Shown here in pieces: positions 52,226 through 64,000 of a stretch of 64,000 nucleotides of DNA; the first letter of the stretch is position 1; the number at the start of each line of letters is the position of its first letter. This DNA is from Liolophura sinensis (lineage: Eukaryota; Mollusca; Polyplacophora; Chitonida; Chitonidae): the NCBI RefSeq assembly GCF_032854445.1, contig NC_088300.1, positions 69,786,984 to 69,850,983 of the forward strand, given 5' to 3'. Under the pieces are notes generated by a model. That model was given only the letters and a program-made list of their open reading frames with translations. It searched no databases and had not been told where the DNA came from. The translations under genes were made by a program, and so were the position numbers.

Positions 52226-53693
52226 ATGGCATCTTTACTTGCTAAGAAACTTTTTGATGACGACTCCTTCAATTTCCGCAGCCCACTTAAGCAATGTGAT
52301 GATGCAGAGGAAGACAATAGCTTTTCCCCAATGATGGATTATTTTTCAACCAAGGGAAGCTCGTCCTTTGTGGCAGAAGACGAAGATTCCAGAGATAGTG
52401 GGATAGGCCTCGACGACAGTTTTAGCAACGATGACTGTCCGCTTTCCCTTCCTAGCAGACCTTTTGTACAGCTAAATAAGGTAACAATCACCTATTTTCT
52501 TCACCTCATTTCCCAGTTACTTTACTACCTTATTCATTTTTAGTAGTCAGTTCCAGCATTTTCTGTAAAATCATTTTGGATAACAGTATTCATTGCATGA
52601 TTTTCCAGTACACTGTAGCAATAAATCATAACATTTTTTACGCCGCAGGTGTGCGAAGAAGGGAAAATCCACAGCCAAAACATTCGAAAGCGAAGCCGTT
52701 CTCAAAGCGACCAGGATGATTCACCTGTGCAGAAGAGAAAGAGACCCGACGCCATTCCCGAGCCAAGCAAATGTCCACTCAGGCTGTCCAATCTCCATTC
52801 GGAACATGAAATTAAAACTGCCCTAGACAGAGGTAATTATCAAATCTCAGCTGAATTTTACTCATATATTTATAATAAACATTACAACCGCCAGTAAGCC
52901 TAAATGAAATCTGTCTAGTATATTTGTAAACGTATGCACGTTCATTTCTCCTCGGCAGTGTCGGAAAATCCAGACCTGATCAGTGACGGCAGCGTGGCCT
53001 ACTGTCTGCCAACTGTTCCAGGCAAGCATCAAGATCTCAAGTCCATCACGCCGGAAACTTTGGCGCGGCTTCAAAAGCACGAGTTTGATGACATAGTAGA
53101 CGAATTCCTCATTGTGGACTGCAGATATCCCTATTAGTTTCAAGGCGGCCACATCAAAGGAGCTGTCAACTATTACACCAAGGACAGTATTGTGGAAAAC
53201 CTTATTTCCAAACCAGTCATTACCAGGAGTAGTGCAACGAAAAGAAGCATTCTAATATTTCACTGTGAATTTTCATCCCAAAGAGGTCCAAAAATGTCTC
53301 GATTTTTAAGGAGCCAAGACAGACAGATGAACAAGGATCGATATCCGCAGCTGTGTTATCCTGAGATTTACTTACTTCACGGCGGATACAAAAACTTCTT
53401 TGAGAAAGAAAAGGTAGGCGCATAAGCATTTTGTTGATATAGGCTTTTGGTAACCAGCAAGACTATATGCAAAAGTAATCACCAGAAACTTTGAGTCCGT
53501 GTACTTGGTATTATGCACAGGCACAATTCAGTGATGTTGTTTATTTTTTTCTTTCTAGGAGCTCTGCACGCCACAGACCTATCTGCCGATGCACCATGAA
53601 GATTTCAAGAAGGACATGCGAACATTTCGTTGCCAGTCTAAGAGCTGGGCTGGGGAAAAGAAGAGTCGTTCTGCGTTGAGATTATTCCTTTAG
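52226..53693 (+). pseudogene. cdc25: Copy 17: CDC25 copy with nonsense codon E206*
   Basis: Exons: 52226-52480, 52649-52832, 52959-53413, 53559-53693. A single G-to-T change turns the Glu codon of DCRYPYE into TAG at 53135-53137. The product would end at residue 205, before the HCX5R loop. Everything else, including splice sites, promoter (TATA 52148-52155, perfect upstream inverted repeat) and AATAAA at 53895-53900, is intact. Being one substitution away from functional, it is a very young pseudogene, or a sequencing error that reads could exclude. Confidence 0.9.
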
Positions 53694-55579
53694 GCGTGAA
53701 AGTCAGCCATTTCTTATGTTTAAAGGTGGATGTTGACCTCATTCAGTTTAAAAATACATCTGTTTTGTTTTTTACCTGGAATTTCTACTGATTTGTGTAC
53801 ATATGATCTTTTTGAAATCCTCTCATCTTTGTTTTCTTTCTTTACATATTATCCCAGTGCTGTCGTTTGTGTACGAATCAAATATATGTGCGCCAATAAA
53901 TGATCCACGTTGAATATTATCTCAGTTTTCTTCCTAGTTTCTGCCATGATGTGGCGTGCCCTATGTGCATGATAACATGACTGTTACATCGTAAACATAA
54001 ACCTTGAAAAGTTGCGCATGAAACGTAACATTACACAAAGGAAACATTCGAAACTGATATCTAGTGCTGTTGACTTAAACCCTTATTGTACAAACAGGAC
54101 TGCCATGCCCGGAGCCCAACCCCAAGCTTACTTTAAGTGGCAGTTGTACATAGTGCTTGAAAGGTACGAGTAACGCTTGACACTCATAATGAAAATTATT
54201 GCTTGATGAAACAACATGAGATTCTCACGCAGTCGAGTACCAATGATTATGCACAGCATGTGGTACAGTTTCCACACCATTTCGCCTCGCACAACAGGTA
54301 GCAGGTTCGCTTCCGTTTTGAACAAAATTTAGCGCTTGATCTGTGTCCACATCTGAATTTAGAAGGATGGAGAGAAAATCCTGCGATTTAAAGTACACCG
54401 AGAATTTGTATATGCTGACGTTTCCGAGAACCTATCAAAAGCCATGTGTGGAGTAGTTCCCTTTCTCAAACGTTGGTCTCCCTTAATATGGAAGACGAGT
54501 TTAAGCAGAATGTTGACACTCAAGCTGAAATATTTGAAACAAGTGTAAAATTCAAATGCATCCATGCATGTGATAAGGCAATTACGGATATGAACTGATC
54601 TCCTTTGTAAACGACATATTCCCAATATGCTGTATCCTGTGCCAACAATTTACTTCTTGTAGAAAAGCAACAATGTGCACGCGAGATATAATACAAACGT
54701 ACTATGTGCACTGTCACCATACACGAAACCTAATGAAAAGTGTAAATAGGTCGCTAAGGTAAACACAACGTACACATATGTATTGTGGAAGAAGTGTACC
54801 ATGCAAGTGGTGAAAATTATGTCTGACAAGGTTTCTTTCATCGAAAAATGGTGTGTGCAGCCAACATCTCTCCAACTCGCTTCTTGCTGACAAACTAAAT
54901 TGTCTCCCACCGTTTTGGTGTATGTATATGTATATGGTAGACTTCCCACTGGAAAGAAGTGACAGTGACAAACTATGTTGAGTGAAATGCAAATTTCAAC
55001 GCATTCTACTTAAACAAATGACGCGTGTAGCTGTACGATTAGGGGAAAATAGACTTACCGAGGTAAAAAATATTTAATTTGTACACCGTGAACAATGTTA
55101 TCTTTCTGACAGCGGCCTCTTGTACTGACAATGAGTGCCTTATACAAAGCCCTTTACATTTCCAGGCCCATATACAGCCTAGTTCATTCTGCCGTCTTTA
55201 AAGAAGCTGACTATGATTCCTTCTCACCTCCGGCGGCCTTTTGTTTACGTGGTATCTTCCACACGACCTACAGATAACAACACCAGCGGCATGGAGTGAA
55301 GCTGAGAGCTGAGTAAAGAACATCACGACTAATCCTATATTGCTTAACTGGATTATCGGAAAGTGAATAGAGCTCATAGATTAACTCATATTTCTGCAGA
55401 CTGTCTCTTTCAAACAATCTGGAGATGACATGAATTTCTGTTGGCCGTTGAAATACAACTCCAGCTAGGTTTAACGACGGGGGAACTTTTCCCCAGCGAG
55501 ATATATATACCAGAATTTAGTCCACTCAACCTAAGTCCCAGTATTTACTGAAGCCAACAGTTCAACAAACATATCTATC

Positions 55580-57047
55580 ATGGCATCTTTACTTGCTAAG
55601 AAACTTTTTGATGACGACTCCTTCAATTTCCGCAGCCCACTTAAGCAATATGATGATGCAGAGGAAGACAATAGCTTTTCCCCAATGATGGATTATTTTT
55701 CAACCAAGGGAAGCTCGTCCTTTGTGGCAGAAGACGAAGATTCCAGAGATAGTGGGATAGGCCTCGACGACAGTTTTAGCAACGATGACTGTCCGCTTTC
55801 CCTTCCTAGCAGACCTTTTGTACAGCTAAATAAGGTAACAATCACCTATTTTCTTCACCTCATTTCCCAGTTACTTTACTACCTTATTCATTTTTAGTAG
55901 TCAGTTCCAGCATTTTCTGTAAAATCATTTTGGATAACAGTATTCATTGCATGATTTTCCAGTACACTGTAGCAATAAATCATAACATTTTTTACGCCGC
56001 AGGTGTGCGAAGAAGGGAAAATCCACAGCCAAAACATTCGAAAGCGAAGCCGTTCTCAAAGCGACCAGGATGATTCACCTGTGCAGAAGAGAAAGAGACC
56101 CGACGCCATTCCCGAGCCAAGCAAATGTCCACTCAGGCTGTCCAATCTCCATTCGGAACATGAAATTAAAACTGCCCTAGACAGAGGTATATATCAAATC
56201 TCAGCTGAATTTTACTCATATATTTATAATAAACATTACAACCGCCAGTAAGCCTAAATGAAATCTGTCTAGTATATTTGTAAACGTATGCACGTTCATT
56301 TCTCCTCGGCAGTGTCGGAAAATCCAGACCTGATCAGTGACGGCAGCGTGGCCTACTGTCTGCCAACTGTTCCAGGCAAGCATCAAGATCTCAAGTCCAT
56401 CACGCCGGAAACTTTGGCGCGGCTTCAAAAGCACGAGTTTGATGACATAGTAGACGAATTCCTCATTGTGGACTGCAGATATCCCTATGAGTTTCAAGGC
56501 GGCCACATCAAAGGAGCTGTCAACTATTACACCAAGGACAGTATTGTGGAAAACCTTATTTCCAAACCAGTCATTACCAGGAGTAGTGCAACGAAAAGAA
56601 GCATTCTAATATTTCACTGTGAATTTTCATCCCAAAGAGGTCCAAAAATGTCTCGATTTTTAAGGAGCCAAGACAGACAGATGAACAAGGATCGATATCC
56701 GCAGCTGTGTTATCCTGAGATTTACTTACTTCACGGCGGATACAAAAACTTCTTTGAGAAAGAAAAGGTAGGCGCATAAGCATTTTGTTGATATAGGCTT
56801 TTGGTAACCAGCAAGACTATATGCAAAAGTAATCACCAGAAACTTTGAGTGCGTGTACTTGGTATTATGCACAGGCACAATTCAGTGATGTTGTTTATTT
56901 TTTTCTTTCTAGGAGCTCTGCACGCCACAGACCTATCTGCCGATGCACCATGAAGATTTCAAGAAGGACATGCGAACATTTCGTTGCCAGTCTAAGAGCT
57001 GGGCTGGGGAAAAGAAGAGTCGTTCTGCGTTGAGATTATTCCTTTAG
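55580..57047 (+). CDS. cdc25: Copy 18: CDC25-type phosphatase, C24Y, altered donor
   Basis: Exons: 55580-55834, 56003-56186, 56313-56767, 56913-57047. The frame is intact, with Cys24 changed to Tyr (LKQY) in the N-terminal region. The intron 2 donor reads gag|GTATAT instead of gag|GTAATT, altering intron positions +4 to +6; GT is kept but efficiency may differ. The following spacer carries catgtgGtaagg and agccTtttac, shared with copy 19, and cctcAcacaac, which is private. TATA box at 55502-55509; AATAAA at 57249-57254. Confidence 0.9.
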
Positions 57048-58933
57048 GCGTGAAAGTCAGCCATTTCTTATGTTTAAAGGTGGATGTTGACCTCATTCAG
57101 TTTAAAAATACATCTGTTTTGTTTTTTACCTGGAATTTCTACTGATTTGTGTACATATGATCTTTTTGAAATCCTCTCATCTTTGTTTTCTTTCTTTACA
57201 TATTATCCTAGTGCTGTCGTTTGTGTACGAATCAAATATATGTGCGCCAATAAATGATCCACGTTGAATATTATCTCAGTTTTCTTCCTAGTTTCTGCCA
57301 TGATGTGGCGTGCCCTATGTGCAAGATAACATGACTGTTACATCGTAAACATAAACCTTGAAAAGTTGCGCATGAAACGTAACATTACACAAAGGAAACA
57401 TTCGAAACTGATATCTAGTGCTGTTGACTTAAACCCTTATTGTACAAACAGGACTGCCATGCCCGGAGCCCAACCCCAAGCTTACTTTAAGTGGCAGTTG
57501 TACATAGTGCTTGAAAGGTACGAGTAACGCTTGACACTCATAATGAAAATTATTGCTTGATGAAACAACATGAGATTCTCACGCAGTCGAGTACCAATGA
57601 TTATGCACAGTATGTGGTACAGTTTCCACACCATTTCGCCTCACACAACAGGTAGCAGGTTCGCTTCCGTTTTGAACAAAATTTAGCGCTTGATCTGTGT
57701 CCACATCTGAATTTAGAAGGATGGAGAGAAAATCCTGCGATTTAAAGTACACCGAGAATTTGTATATGCTGACGTTTCCGAGAACCTATCAAAAGCCATG
57801 TGTGGAGTAGTTCCCTTTCTCAAACGTTGGTCTCCCTTAATATGGAAGACGAGTTTAAGCAGAATGTTGACACTCAAGCTGAAATATTTGAAACAAGTGT
57901 AAAATTCAAATGCATCCATGCATGTGGTAAGGCAATTACGGATATGAACTGATCTCCTTTGTAAACGACATATTCCCAATATGCTGTATCCTGTGCCAAC
58001 AATTTACTTCTTGTAGAAAAGCAACAATGTGCACGCGAGATATAATACAAACGTACTATGTGCACTGTCACCATACACGAAACCTAATGAAAAGTGTAAA
58101 TAGGTCGCTAAGGTAAACACAACGTACACATATGTATTGTGGAAGAAGTGTACCATGCAAGTGGTGAAAATTATGTCTGACAAGGTTTCTTTCATCGAAA
58201 AATGGTGTGTGCAGCCAACATCTCTCCAACTCGCTTCTTGCTGACAAACTAAATTGTCTCCCACCGTTTTGGTGTATGTATATGTATATGGTAGACTTCC
58301 CACTGGAAAGAAGTGACAGTGACAAACTATGTTGAGTGAAATGCAAATTTCAACGCATTCTACTTAAACAAATGACGCGTGTAGCTGTACGATTAGGGGA
58401 AAATAGACTTACCGAGGTAAAAAATATTTAATTTGTACACCGTGAACAATGTTATCTTTCTGACAGCGGCGTCTTGTACTGACAATGAGTGCCTTATACA
58501 AAGCCTTTTACATTTCCAGGCCCATATACAGCCTAGTTCATTCTGCCGTCTTTAAAGAAGCTGACTATGATTCCTTCTCACCTCCGGCGGCCTTTTGTTT
58601 ACGTGGTATCTTCCACACGACCTACAGATAACAACACCAGCGGCATGGAGTGAAGCTGAGAGCTGAGTAAAGAACATCACGACTAATCCTATATTGCTTA
58701 ACTGGATTATCGGAAAGTGAATAGAGCTCATAGATTAACTCATATTTCTGCAGACTGTCTCTTTCAAACAATCTGGAGATGACATGAATTTCTGTTGGCC
58801 GTTGAAATACAACTCCAGCTAGGTTTAACGACGGGGGAACTTTTCCCCAGCGAGATATATATACCAGAATTTAGTCCACTCAACCTAAGTCCCAGTATTT
58901 ACTGAAACCAACAGTTCAACAAACATATCTATC

Positions 58934-60401
58934 ATGGCATCTTTACTTGCTAAGAAACTTTTTGATGACGACTCCTTCAATTTCCGCAGCCCACTTAAGC
59001 AATGTGATGATGCAGAGGAAGACAATAGCTTTTCCCCAATGATGGATTATTTTTCAACCAAGGGAAGCTCGTCCTTTGTGGCAGAAGACGAAGATTCCAG
59101 AGATAGTGGGATAGGCCTCGACGACAGTTTTAGCAACGATGACTGTCCGCTTTCCCTTCCTAGCAGACCTTTTGTACAGCTAAATAAGGTAACAATCACC
59201 TATTTTCTTCACCTCATTTCCCAGTTACTTTACTACCTTATTCATTTTTAGTAGTCAGTTCCAGCATTTTCTGTAAAATCATTTTGGATAACAGTATTCA
59301 TTGCATGATTTTCCAGTACACTGTAGCAATAAATCATAACATTTTTTACGCCGCAGGTGTGCGAAGAAGGGAAAATCCACAGCCAAAACATTCGAAAGCG
59401 AAGCCGTTCTCAAAGCGACCAGGATGATTCACCTGTGCAGAAGAGAAAGAGACCCGACGCCATTCCCGAGCCAAGCAAATGTCCACTCAGGCTGTCCAAT
59501 CTCCATTCGGAACATGAAATTAAAACTGCCCTAGACAGAGGTAATTATCAAATCTCAGCTGAATTTTACTCATATATTTATAATAAACATTACAACCGCC
59601 AGTAAGCCTAAATGAAATCTGTCTAGTATATTTGTAAACGTATGCACGTTCATTTCTCCTCGGCAGTGTCGGAAAATCCAGACCTGATCAGTGACGGCAG
59701 CGTGGCCTACTGTCTGCCAACTGTTCCAGGCAAGCATCAAGATCTCAAGTCCATCACGCCGGAAACTTTGGCGCGGCTTCAAAAGCACGAGTTTGATGAC
59801 ATAGTAGACGAATTCCTCATTGTGGACTGCAGATATCCCTATGAGTTTCAAGGCGGCCACATCAAAGGAGCTGTCAACTATTACACCAAGGACAGTATTG
59901 TGGAAAACCTTATTTCCAAACCAGTCATTACCAGGAGTAGTGCAACGAAAAGAAGCATTCTAATATTTCACTGTGAATTTTCATCCCAAAGAGGTCCAAA
60001 AATGTCTCGATTTTTAAGGAGCCAAGACAGACAGATGAACAAGGATCGATATCCGCAGCTGTGTTATCCTGAGATTTACTTACTTCACGGCGGATACAAA
60101 AACTTCTTTGAGAAAGAAAAGGTAGGCGCATAAGCATTTTGTTGATATAGGCTTTTGGTAACCAGCAAGACTATATGCAAAAGTAATCACCAGAAACTTT
60201 GAGTGCGTGTACTTGGTATTATGCACAGGCACAATTCAGTGATGTTGTTTATTTTTTTCTTTCTAGGAGCTCTGCACGCCACAGACCTATCTGCCGATGC
60301 ACCATGAAGATTTCAAGAAGGACATGCGAACATTTCGTTGCCAGTCTAAGAGCTGGGCTGGGGAAAAGAAGAGTCGTTCTGCGTTGAGATTATTCCTTTA
60401 G
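58934..60401 (+). CDS. cdc25: Copy 19: CDC25-type phosphatase, consensus protein
   Basis: Exons: 58934-59188, 59357-59540, 59667-60121, 60267-60401. It encodes the consensus protein. Markers (gagtGCgtg, gtgcAagat, catgtgGtaagg, agccTtttac, actgaaAcc before the start) show that copies 18-20 form a local group, and the spacers of copies 18 and 19 are nearly identical. Private spacer changes are attgGacaaac near 60795 and cacctGcggcgg near 61937. TATA box at 58856-58863; AATAAA at 60603-60608. Confidence 0.93.
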
Positions 60402-62287
60402 GCGTGAAAGTCAGCCATTTCTTATGTTTAAAGGTGGATGTTGACCTCATTCAGTTTAAAAATACATCTGTTTTGTTTTTTACCTGGAATTTCTACTGAT
60501 TTGTGTACATATGATCTTTTTGAAATCCTCTCATCTTTGTTTTCTTTCTTTACATATTATCCCAGTGCTGTCGTTTGTGTACGAATCAAATATATGTGCG
60601 CCAATAAATGATCCACGTTGAATATTATCTCAGTTTTCTTCCTAGTTTCTGCCATGATGTGGCGTGCCCTATGTGCAAGATAACATGACTGTTACATCGT
60701 AAACATAAACCTTGAAAAGTTGCGCATGAAACGTAACATTACACAAAGGAAACATTCGAAACTGATATCTAGTGCTGTTGACTTAAACCCTTATTGGACA
60801 AACAGGACTGCCATGCCCGGAGCCCAACCCCAAGCTTACTTTAAGTGGCAGTTGTACATAGTGCTTGAAAGGTACGAGTAACGCTTGACACTCATAATGA
60901 AAATTATTGCTTGATGAAACAACATGAGATTCTCACGCAGTCGAGTACCAATGATTATGCACAGTATGTGGTACAGTTTCCACACCATTTCGCCTCGCAC
61001 AACAGGTAGCAGGTTCGCTTCCGTTTTGAACAAAATTTAGCGCTTGATCTGTGTCCACATCTGAATTTAGAAGGATGGAGAGAAAATCCTGCGATTTAAA
61101 GTACACCGAGAATTTGTATATGCTGACGTTTCCGAGAACCTATCAAAAGCCATGTGTGGAGTAGTTCCCTTTCTCAAACGTTGGTCTCCCTTAATATGGA
61201 AGACGAGTTTAAGCAGAATGTTGACACTCAAGCTGAAATATTTGAAACAAGTGTAAAATTCAAATGCATCCATGCATGTGGTAAGGCAATTACGGATATG
61301 AACTGATCTCCTTTGTAAACGACATATTCCCAATATGCTGTATCCTGTGCCAACAATTTACTTCTTGTAGAAAAGCAACAATGTGCACGCGAGATATAAT
61401 ACAAACGTACTATGTGCACTGTCACCATACACGAAACCTAATGAAAAGTGTAAATAGGTCGCTAAGGTAAACACAACGTACACATATGTATTGTGGAAGA
61501 AGTGTACCATGCAAGTGGTGAAAATTATGTCTGACAAGGTTTCTTTCATCGAAAAATGGTGTGTGCAGCCAACATCTCTCCAACTCGCTTCTTGCTGACA
61601 AACTAAATTGTCTCCCACCGTTTTGGTGTATGTATATGTATATGGTAGACTTCCCACTGGAAAGAAGTGACAGTGACAAACTATGTTGAGTGAAATGCAA
61701 ATTTCAACGCATTCTACTTAAACAAATGACGCGTGTAGCTGTACGATTAGGGGAAAATAGACTTACCGAGGTAAAAAATATTTAATTTGTACACCGTGAA
61801 CAATGTTATCTTTCTGACAGCGGCGTCTTGTACTGACAATGAGTGCCTTATACAAAGCCTTTTACATTTCCAGGCCCATATACAGCCTAGTTCATTCTGC
61901 CGTCTTTAAAGAAGCTGACTATGATTCCTTCTCACCTGCGGCGGCCTTTTGTTTACGTGGTATCTTCCACACGACCTACAGATAACAACACCAGCGGCAT
62001 GGAGTGAAGCTGAGAGCTGAGTAAAGAACATCACGACTAATCCTATATTGCTTAACTGGATTATCGGAAAGTGAATAGAGCTCATAGATTAACTCATATT
62101 TCTGCAGACTGTCTCTTTCAAACAATCTGGAGATGACATGAATTTCTGTTGGCCGTTGAAATACAACTCCAGCTAGGTTTAACGACGGGGGAACTTTTCC
62201 CCAGCGAGATATATATACCAGAATTTAGTCCACTCAACCTAAGTCCCAGTATTTACTGAAACCAACAGTTCAACAAACATATCTATC

Positions 62288-63755
62288 ATGGCATCTTTAC
62301 TTGCTAAGAAACTTTTTGATGACGACTCCTTCAATTTCCGCAGCCCACTTAAGCAATGTGATGATGCAGAGGAAGACAATAGCTTTTCCCCAATGATGGA
62401 TTATTTTTCAACCAAGGGAAGCTCGTCCTTTGTGGCAGAAGACGAAGATTCCAGAGATAGTGGGATAGGCCTCGACGACAGTTTTAGCAACGATGACTGT
62501 CCGCTTTCCCTTCCTAGCAGACCTTTTGTACAGCTAAATAAGGTAACAATCACCTATTTTCTTCACCTCATTTCCCAGTTACTTTACTACCTTATTCATT
62601 TTTAGTAGTCAGTTCCAGCATTTTCTGTAAAATCATTTTGGATAACAGTATTCATTGCATGATTTTCCAGTACACTGTAGCAATAAATCATAACATTTTT
62701 TACGCCGCAGGTGTGCGAAGAAGTGAAAATCCACAGCCAAAACATTCGAAAGCGAAGCCGTTCTCAAAGCGACCAGGATGATTCACCTGTGCAGAAGAGA
62801 AAGAGACCCGACGCCATTCCCGAGCCAAGCAAATGTCCACTCAGGCTGTCCAATCTCCATTCGGAACATGAAATTAAAACTGCCCTAGACAGAGGTAATT
62901 ATCAAATCTCAGCTGAATTTTACTCATATATTTATAATAAACATTACAACCGCCAGTAAGCCTAAATGAAATCTGTCTAGTATATTTGTAAACGTATGCA
63001 CGTTCATTTCTCCTCGGCAGTGTCGGAAAATCCAGACCTGATCAGTGACGGCAGCGTGGCCTACTGTCTGCCAACTGTTCCAGGCAAGCATCAAGATCTC
63101 AAGTCCATCACGCCGGAAACTTTGGCGCGGCTTCAAAAGCACGAGTTTGATGACATAGTAGACGAATTCCTCATTGTGGACTGCAGATATCCCTATGAGT
63201 TTCAAGGCGGCCACATCAAAGGAGCTGTCAACTATTACACCAAGGACAGTATTGTGGAAAACCTTATTTCCAAACCAGTCATTACCAGGAGTAGTGCAAC
63301 GAAAAGAAGCATTCTAATATTTCACTGTGAATTTTCATCCCAAAGAGGTCCAAAAATGTCTCGATTTTTAAGGAGCCAAGACAGACAGATGAACAAGGAT
63401 CGATATCCGCAGCTGTGTTATCCTGAGATTTACTTACTTCACGGCGGATACAAAAACTTCTTTGAGAAAGAAAAGGTAGGCGCATAAGCATTTTGTTGAT
63501 ATAGGCTTTTGGTAACCAGCAAGACTATATGCAAAAGTAATCACCAGAAACTTTGAGTGCGTGTACTTGGTATTATGCACAGGCACAATTCAGTGATGTT
63601 GTTTATTTTTTTCTTTCTAGGAGCTCTGCACGCCACAGACCTATCTGCCGATGCACCATGAAGATTTCAAGAAGGACATGCGAACATTTCGTTGCCAGTC
63701 TAAGAGCTGGGCTGGGGAAAAGAAGAGTCGTTCTGCGTTGAGATTATTCCTTTAG
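62288..63755 (+). CDS. cdc25: Copy 20: CDC25-type phosphatase, G90V variant
   Basis: Exons: 62288-62542, 62711-62894, 63021-63475, 63621-63755. The gene is complete and in frame, with Gly90 changed to Val (gaa gtg aaa) near the start of exon 2, just before the basic region. AATAAA is at 63957-63962 and the window ends 38 bases later inside the 3' flank, still in repeat-unit sequence, so the array continues to the right. TATA box at 62210-62217. Confidence 0.92.
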
Positions 63756-64000
63756 GCGTGAAAGTCAGCCATTTCTTATGTTTAAAGGTGGATGTTGACC
63801 TCATTCAGTTTAAAAATACATCTGTTTTGTTTTTTACCTGGAATTTCTACTGATTTGTGTACATATGATCTTTTTGAAATCCTCTCATCTTTGTTTTCTT
63901 TCTTTACATATTATCCCAGTGCTGTCGTTTGTGTACGAATCAAATATATGTGCGCCAATAAATGATCCACGTTGAATATTATCTCAGTTTTCTTCCTAGT

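Larger units (their letters stand above)
705..64000 (+). repeat. Tandem array of 3,354-bp CDC25 gene units
   Basis: The same unit recurs head to tail 20 times on one strand and runs off the right edge. Distances between successive exon 1 start codons are 3,354 bp in 15 of 18 intervals directly. The exceptions are 3,349 (5-bp deletion in copy 6), 3,383 twice (30 bp replacing 1 bp in copies 13 and 15) and 1,406 (1,948-bp deletion in copy 14). Introns and spacers are conserved as tightly as exons, with only scattered single-base differences. Each unit contains a full transcription unit: TATA box, four exons, poly(A) signal and spacer. The differing single-base variants argue against a computer-made repetition of one sequence. 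Confidence 0.98.

Noticed and set aside
705-64000. CRISPR array, rDNA, 5S, histone or satellite DNA as the explanation of the repeats
   Set aside because: The unit is 3.35 kb with a spliced protein-coding gene; no short repeat-spacer pattern or structural RNA is seen.
705-64000. Transposon-borne amplification (Helitron, LTR or DNA transposon carrying CDC25)
   Set aside because: Units abut directly, with no terminal repeats, transposase, reverse transcriptase or target duplications. Introns are retained, which also excludes retroposition.
705-64000. Pure assembly artefact (one sequence repeated)
   Set aside because: Copies have distinct substitutions, indels and a large deletion, with shared variants in an ordered pattern. 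Exact copy number still needs long-read support.

Overview
This window is eukaryotic and is almost entirely one tandem array. From about base 705 to the right edge, a unit of 3,354 bp repeats head to tail on the + strand and continues past the window. Each unit carries one small, intron-containing gene for a CDC25-type (M-phase inducer) phosphatase, plus its own TATA-type promoter, a poly(A) signal and about 1.6 kb of spacer. I count 20 gene copies: 14 look intact, one lacks the canonical first exon (copy 1, left edge), and five are broken (copies 6, 13, 14, 15, 17).

Gene model: four exons of 255, 184, 455 and 135 bp are separated by introns of 168, 126 and 145 bp, all GT-AG. They join in frame to a 342-residue protein. 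Exon 1 holds a short acidic N-terminus with a DSG phosphodegron-like motif. Exon 2 holds a basic, bipartite-NLS-like stretch. Exon 3 holds most of the rhodanese-like catalytic domain, including the HCX5R loop. Exon 4 holds the conserved C-terminal tail. The family call is strong. All copies have Gln where I recall Glu directly before the catalytic-loop Arg in well-known animal CDC25s.

Organism: spliceosomal introns, AATAAA signals and CDC25 indicate an animal. The unique left flank (1 to about 704) contains two stretches that I recognise from memory as dispersed repeats common in mollusc, especially bivalve, genomes. My best guess is therefore a bivalve or related lophotrochozoan; no database was searched.

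Layout: 1-258 unrecognised flank; about 259-450 and 460-642 dispersed repeats; 643-706 junction; 707-1924 edge copy without exon 1; then copies 2-20 starting at 3811, 7165, 10519, 13873, 17227, 20576, 23930, 27284, 30638, 33992, 37346, 40700, 44083, 45489, 48872, 52226, 55580, 58934 and 62288. Spacing is exactly 3,354 except where indels explain it: 3,349 for copy 6, 3,383 for copies 13 and 15, and 1,406 for truncated copy 14. Introns and spacers are as conserved as exons, which points to recent amplification or continuing homogenisation. Shared private variants show block duplications inside the array, and the edge copy is most diverged at its outer end. The likely biological theme is high-dosage or ampliconic expression of a mitotic/meiotic activator, which is an inference.
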